Shown: piece after piece, positions 60,857-64,000 of the stretch
Position numbering within the stretch: position 1 is the stretch's first letter
Layout: each line of letters starts with the position of its first letter
Assembly: GCF_001507665.1 (NCBI RefSeq)
Contig: NZ_CP013910.1
Location: 2,231,501-2,295,500 of the forward strand
DNA length: 64,000 bases
Origin: Deinococcus actinosclerus
Lineage (GTDB): Bacteria; Deinococcota; Deinococci; Deinococcales; Deinococcaceae
Direction: 5' to 3'
Position numbers and translations under genes: made by a program
Notes under the pieces: generated by a model
Seen by the model: the letters and a program-made list of their open reading frames with translations, nothing else
The model's database searches: none
Told to the model about the DNA's origin: nothing

Positions 60857-63007
60857 ATGGCGGTCATCGTTCTGTCCAACCGGGAACCCTATGCGCCGCG
60901 CACCGGCCCGGACGGCCGCGTCCACTGGACGGCGTCCATCGGCGGTCTCACCACGGCCCTTGATCCCGTCATGCAGCGCGAAGGCGGCACCTGGATCGCC
61001 TGGGCCGAGACGCACCCCGAGCTCAGGACCGTGCACCTGCCCGAGGCGCAGCCCCGGTACCGGGTCGAGCGCCTCCCGCTGGCCGAGGACGACGTGCGGC
61101 TCTTCTATCACGGCTTCGCCAACGGCGCCCTGTGGCCCATGAGTCACTATTTCCTCGAGCGGGCCCAGTACCGCCGGGAGGAGTGGGACGCGTACCGCCG
61201 CGTGAACGAGACGTTCGCGCAGGCCGCGCTGGACTGCGCGCAGGACGGGGACGTGTTCTGGGTGCACGACTACCAGCTGGCCCTGGTGCCGGGGCTGATC
61301 CGCCGCGCGCGTCCTGAGGCCCGGATCGGGTTCTTCTGGCATATTCCCTGGCCGGCGCAGGACGTGTTCCGCACGCTGCCGTGGGACCGCGAGCTTCTGG
61401 AGGGAGTGCTGGGCGCCGACCTGATCGGCATGCACACTCCCGCGTACACCCGGCATTTCCTGGAGGCGTGCGCGCGCACGCTGGGCGCCGAGACGGACGG
61501 GGGCACCGTGCGGGTCGGGGCGCGGACCGTGCAGGTCGAGGCGCGGCCCATCGGCATCGACACGGCGACCTTTGAGACCCTCGCGGCGAATCCGGTCACG
61601 GCGGAGCGGGCGCAGCGGCTGCGGGACAACCTGCGCACCCTGATGCTGCTGTGCGTGGACCGCCTGGACTACACCAAGGGCATCCCGGAGCGCCTCGCGG
61701 CGTTCAGCAGCTTCCTGGAGTGCCACCCGGCGGCGCGGGGCCGGGTGACGCTCGTGCAGGTGGCCGTGCCGAGCCGCGAGCGGGCCCCGGCCTACCAGCA
61801 GCTGCGCACGCAGGTGGAGGGCCTGGTGGGGCGCATCAACGGGCAGTTCAGCCGGGACGGGTGGACGCCCGTGCACTACATCTACCGCGGCCTGGACCGG
61901 GAGGAACTGGTGGCCCACTACCGCGCGGCGGACGCCATGCTGGTCACGCCGCTGCGCGACGGGCTGAATCTGGTCGCCAAGGAGTTCGCGGCCAGCAGCC
62001 AGGACGGCGTGCTGCTGCTTTCGCGGTTTGCGGGCGCCGTGGATGAGCTGCCCGGCGCGATCGAGGTCAACCCGTATGACGTGGACGGCCTGTCGGCCAC
62101 GTTGATGAGCGCGCTGCGGATGCCGCTGGAGGAGAAGAAGGCCCGGCTGGCGCAGATGCGGCAGGCCCTGCGGCAGCGTGACCTGCGGGCGTGGACGGCG
62201 GACTTCCTGCGGGATCTCGCGGGGGTGGCCGCCCTGCCGGGCCCGCTCGTGCAGCTGGGGGACCGGCCGCTGCTGATCCTGTGCGACTACGACGGGACCC
62301 TGGCCCCGATCGCGCGGCTGCCGCGTGACGCCGACCCGCAGCCCGGAGCCCTGCAGGCGCTCTCGGCACTGCTGCACCATCCCCGGCACCGGGTGGCGGT
62401 CGTCACGGGGCGGCGCAGCGTGCAGGTTTACGGGTTCCTGCCCCTCCCGGACCTGACGGTGGTGGGGCTGCACGGAATGGAGTGGCCGGGGCAGACGCCG
62501 CCGCCACCGCAGCGGGAGGTGCTCGAACGGCTCGCGCGGCAGTTTCCGGCGGCGCGGGGCGTGCGCGTGGAGGACAAGCGCTGGACGGTGGCGGTGCATT
62601 ACCGCAACGTGGCGCCGGCGGAGCAGGGCGGCGTGGAGCGGTCGCTTGATCAGGTGCCGCTGGAGAGCGGCTGGGAGAGGATTGCCGGGAAGGCCGTGCG
62701 GGAGTTCAGGCCCAGCGGGTACGGCAAGGGCCGGGCGGTGCGGGCACTCATGGACGGCGCGCCCGGCTGGTACCCGGTGTTCATCGGCGACGACGCCACG
62801 GACGAGGAGGCCTTCGGGGCCGTGAACGCTGCTGGTGGCCTGAGCGTGAAGGTGGGCGCGGGCGAGACGGCCGCGCAGGTGCGGCTGCATGACCCGGCGG
62901 CAGTGGTGGCGCTGCTCTCGGCCTGGGCGGACGGAGGCCGTGAAGCGCTGACCCGGGAGCGCGGGGGCCGCGCGGCGCTTAACGGCGTGAATCCCGGCCT
63001 TAGTTGA
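60857..63007 (+). CDS. Fused trehalose-6-phosphate synthase/phosphatase (OtsA-OtsB)
   Basis: A 716-residue bifunctional protein. Residues 1-455 are a GT20 synthase: SNREPYAPRTG, VFWVHDYQLALVPGLIR, FFWHIPWPAQDVFRTLPW, CVDRLDYTKGIPERL and LRDGLNLVAKEFAAS. Residues 465-705 are a HAD trehalose-phosphatase: LCDYDGTLAPI with the nucleophile Asp, VVTGRRSV and FIGDDATDEEAF. Together they convert UDP/ADP-glucose and glucose-6-P to trehalose. The SNREPY opening differs from E. coli OtsA (SNRLV), so a related product such as glucosylglycerol is possible. GGGAGG lies four bases before ATG 60857. The metN promoter overlaps its stop codon. Confidence 0.88.
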   Translation: MAVIVLSNREPYAPRTGPDGRVHWTASIGGLTTALDPVMQREGGTWIAWAETHPELRTVHLPEAQPRYRVERLPLAEDDVRLFYHGFANGALWPMSHYFLERAQYRREEWDAYRRVNETFAQAALDCAQDGDVFWVHDYQLALVPGLIRRARPEARIGFFWHIPWPAQDVFRTLPWDRELLEGVLGADLIGMHTPAYTRHFLEACARTLGAETDGGTVRVGARTVQVEARPIGIDTATFETLAANPVTAERAQRLRDNLRTLMLLCVDRLDYTKGIPERLAAFSSFLECHPAARGRVTLVQVAVPSRERAPAYQQLRTQVEGLVGRINGQFSRDGWTPVHYIYRGLDREELVAHYRAADAMLVTPLRDGLNLVAKEFAASSQDGVLLLSRFAGAVDELPGAIEVNPYDVDGLSATLMSALRMPLEEKKARLAQMRQALRQRDLRAWTADFLRDLAGVAALPGPLVQLGDRPLLILCDYDGTLAPIARLPRDADPQPGALQALSALLHHPRHRVAVVTGRRSVQVYGFLPLPDLTVVGLHGMEWPGQTPPPPQREVLERLARQFPAARGVRVEDKRWTVAVHYRNVAPAEQGGVERSLDQVPLESGWERIAGKAVREFRPSGYGKGRAVRALMDGAPGWYPVFIGDDATDEEAFGAVNAAGGLSVKVGAGETAAQVRLHDPAAVVALLSAWADGGREALTRERGGRAALNGVNPGLS

Positions 63008-63032
63008 CAGAGTTGGTCAACTGCCCTAGAGT
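63002..63032 (+). promoter_or_regulatory. Promoter of metN with a palindrome over the -35 element
   Basis: A perfect TTGACA (63004-63009) is 17 bases from TAGAGT (63027-63032). The -35 lies in an inverted repeat AGTTGAC/GTCAACT (63002-63008 and 63016-63022), a possible operator. The -35 overlaps the stop codon of the upstream gene. Confidence 0.88.
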
Positions 63033-63055
63033 CTCCTCCGGCTTCACCGAAGCCA

Positions 63056-63182
63056 CCTTTATCCAGAGTCGGCGCGAGGTCACTGGGCCCCGGACCGCCA
63101 CAGCAACCAGCCCTCATCACGGCGGGTGCTTTCCAGCCCTGCGCGCCCCAACGATGACCCCGGGCCGCAGATCGGGTAAAGG
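63056..63182 (+). ncRNA. SAM-I (S-box) riboswitch
   Basis: A P1 stem of nine pairs joins 63056-63064 with 63174-63182. Inside are the S-box core blocks in order: ATCCAGAG, GCGAGGTCACTGGGCCC, then GCAACCAGCC and GGTGCTTTCC. It lies between a strong promoter and an ATPase gene matching MetN, the usual context. SAM binding should stabilise P1 and favour the downstream terminator. Confidence 0.88.
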
Positions 63183-63213
63183 AAGGGTGCACCTCACTGC
63201 AACGCACGATTGC

Positions 63214-63250
63214 CGTCCCCTTCCCGAGCGACCAGCCCAGGAAGGGGACG
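63214..63250 (+). terminator. Riboswitch expression-platform hairpin
   Basis: A perfect 11-pair stem (63214-63224 and 63240-63250, 15-base loop) follows the riboswitch. The CCCCTTCCC of its 5' arm region (63217-63225) can instead pair with GGAAGGG (63181-63187) at the P1 3' side, giving a plausible antiterminator. The following T content is weak. Confidence 0.7.
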
Positions 63251-63289
63251 TCTGCCGTTCCCTCCGCCCATACCCACCGGAGGTCACCC

Positions 63290-64000
63290 GTGCCCGACGC
63301 GCACGCTCCGGACGTCCTGGCCTTCCAGAACGTCTGCAAAACCTATCCCGGCCAGCCCCGCCCGGCCCTGCACAACCTGACGCTGCGCGTGCCGCGCGGC
63401 AGCCGCACCGGCATCATCGGTCGCAGCGGCGCCGGCAAGAGCACCCTGGTGCACCTGCTCAGCGGCCTCGACACGCCCGACGCCGGCGAACTGCGCGTGC
63501 GCGGCGAGGTGCTCGGCCCGGCCACGCGCGCCGCGCACCAGGCGCGCACCGGCCTGGTGTTCCAGCAGTTCAACCTCCTCGCGCAGCGGACCGTGCTGCG
63601 CAACGTCACCCTGCCCCTCGAACTGCGCGGCGTGCCCCGCGCCCGCCGCGAGGCCCTGGCCCGCGAGCAGCTGGACCTCGTGGGCCTGAGCGAGTACGCC
63701 GGCCGCTACCCGGCGCAGCTCAGCGGCGGGCAGAAACAGCGGGTCGGTATCGCCCGCGCGCTCGTCACCGCGCCGGACCTGCTGCTCGCCGACGAGGCCA
63801 CCAGCGCCCTCGATCCGGAGACGAGCGCCGGCATCCTGAACCTGCTGCTGGACCTGCAACGCGAGCGGGACCTCACCCTGGTGATCGTCACGCACCAGCT
63901 TGAGGTCGTGCGGGCCGTGACGACCCACGTGGCCGTCCTCGAAGGCGGGCAGCTCGTGGAGAGCGGCGAGACGGCAGCCGTGCTGCGCGACCCGCACCAC
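63290..64000 (+). CDS. metN: Methionine ABC transporter ATPase (partial at right edge)
   Basis: The first 237 codons of an ABC ATPase run off the window. Walker A GRSGAGKST, Q-loop LVFQQFNLLAQRTV, signature LSGGQKQRVGIARAL, Walker B LLLADEATSALDP and H-loop VTHQ are intact. The QQFNLL and ATSALDPETS forms fit MetN, and the SAM-I riboswitch upstream makes methionine or a precursor the likely substrate. GGAGG lies nine bases before GTG 63290. The permease is expected beyond the edge. Confidence 0.9.
   Translation, partial: MPDAHAPDVLAFQNVCKTYPGQPRPALHNLTLRVPRGSRTGIIGRSGAGKSTLVHLLSGLDTPDAGELRVRGEVLGPATRAAHQARTGLVFQQFNLLAQRTVLRNVTLPLELRGVPRARREALAREQLDLVGLSEYAGRYPAQLSGGQKQRVGIARALVTAPDLLLADEATSALDPETSAGILNLLLDLQRERDLTLVIVTHQLEVVRAVTTHVAVLEGGQLVESGETAAVLRDPHH

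Overview
The window is high-GC, gene-dense chromosomal DNA that looks like Deinococcus. Evidence is the family content (DUF1999, LEA-like protein, long-form HPF, DUF3417-type glucan phosphorylase, three-LysM/NAGPA protein). Many start codons are also preceded 5-9 nt upstream by a TANNNT box with no Shine-Dalgarno, the leaderless architecture common in this genus. No phage, plasmid genes, rRNA or CRISPR array are visible.

Layout. 1-6000: LrgA/LrgB pair, TetR regulator, a histidine kinase-DUF4097-response regulator operon and an Api92-like protein. 6100-6400: two tRNAs with promoter and terminator. 6400-16700: glycogen synthase, GNAT, TrmJ-like methyltransferase, a second histidine kinase, a VOC protein, alpha-glucan phosphorylase, a CMD-family protein and a frameshifted EamA exporter. 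16700-34200: ABC ATPase, PAP2 phosphatase, dihaem cytochrome c, HNH protein, DUF1517, LEA-like protein, M42 peptidase, ApaG, DusA, a GATase-like/truncated-haemoglobin fusion, LysM-NAGPA protein, TerC, TetR, phospholipase A2 lipoprotein, LysA, and a FadR-like regulator with a sterol-desaturase-type hydroxylase. 34200-45700: MnmA, a phosphodiesterase, an NTPase-free five-gene minus operon including an atypical endonuclease III and a Ser/Thr kinase, LepB, then deaminase-ribokinase-DUF1999-HMA-DUF503. 45900-55000: acyl-CoA ligase, TsaD, butyrate kinase, HPF, TetR, fused CoA-transferase and a frameshifted thiolase. 55000-64000: Pgi, a TnpB-like/TPR/SARP chimeric regulator with a small secreted-peptide ORF behind it, PpsR, an OtsA-OtsB fusion, and a SAM-I riboswitch controlling metN at the right edge.

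Functional themes are storage and protective carbohydrate (GlgA, GlgP, Pgi, trehalose synthesis), fatty-acid/short-chain acyl-CoA metabolism, tRNA modification (TrmJ, DusA, MnmA, TsaD), envelope sensing and desiccation protection.

Most unusual items: the chimeric regulator at 57053-59392 joining a nuclease-less TnpB-like N terminus to a TPR/SARP activator in compositionally foreign DNA, with a candidate secreted Cys-Cys peptide downstream; the haemoglobin fusion at 25972-26781; a three-copy dispersed hairpin repeat; a FadR-like operator array; and two frameshifts, both in G homopolymers.
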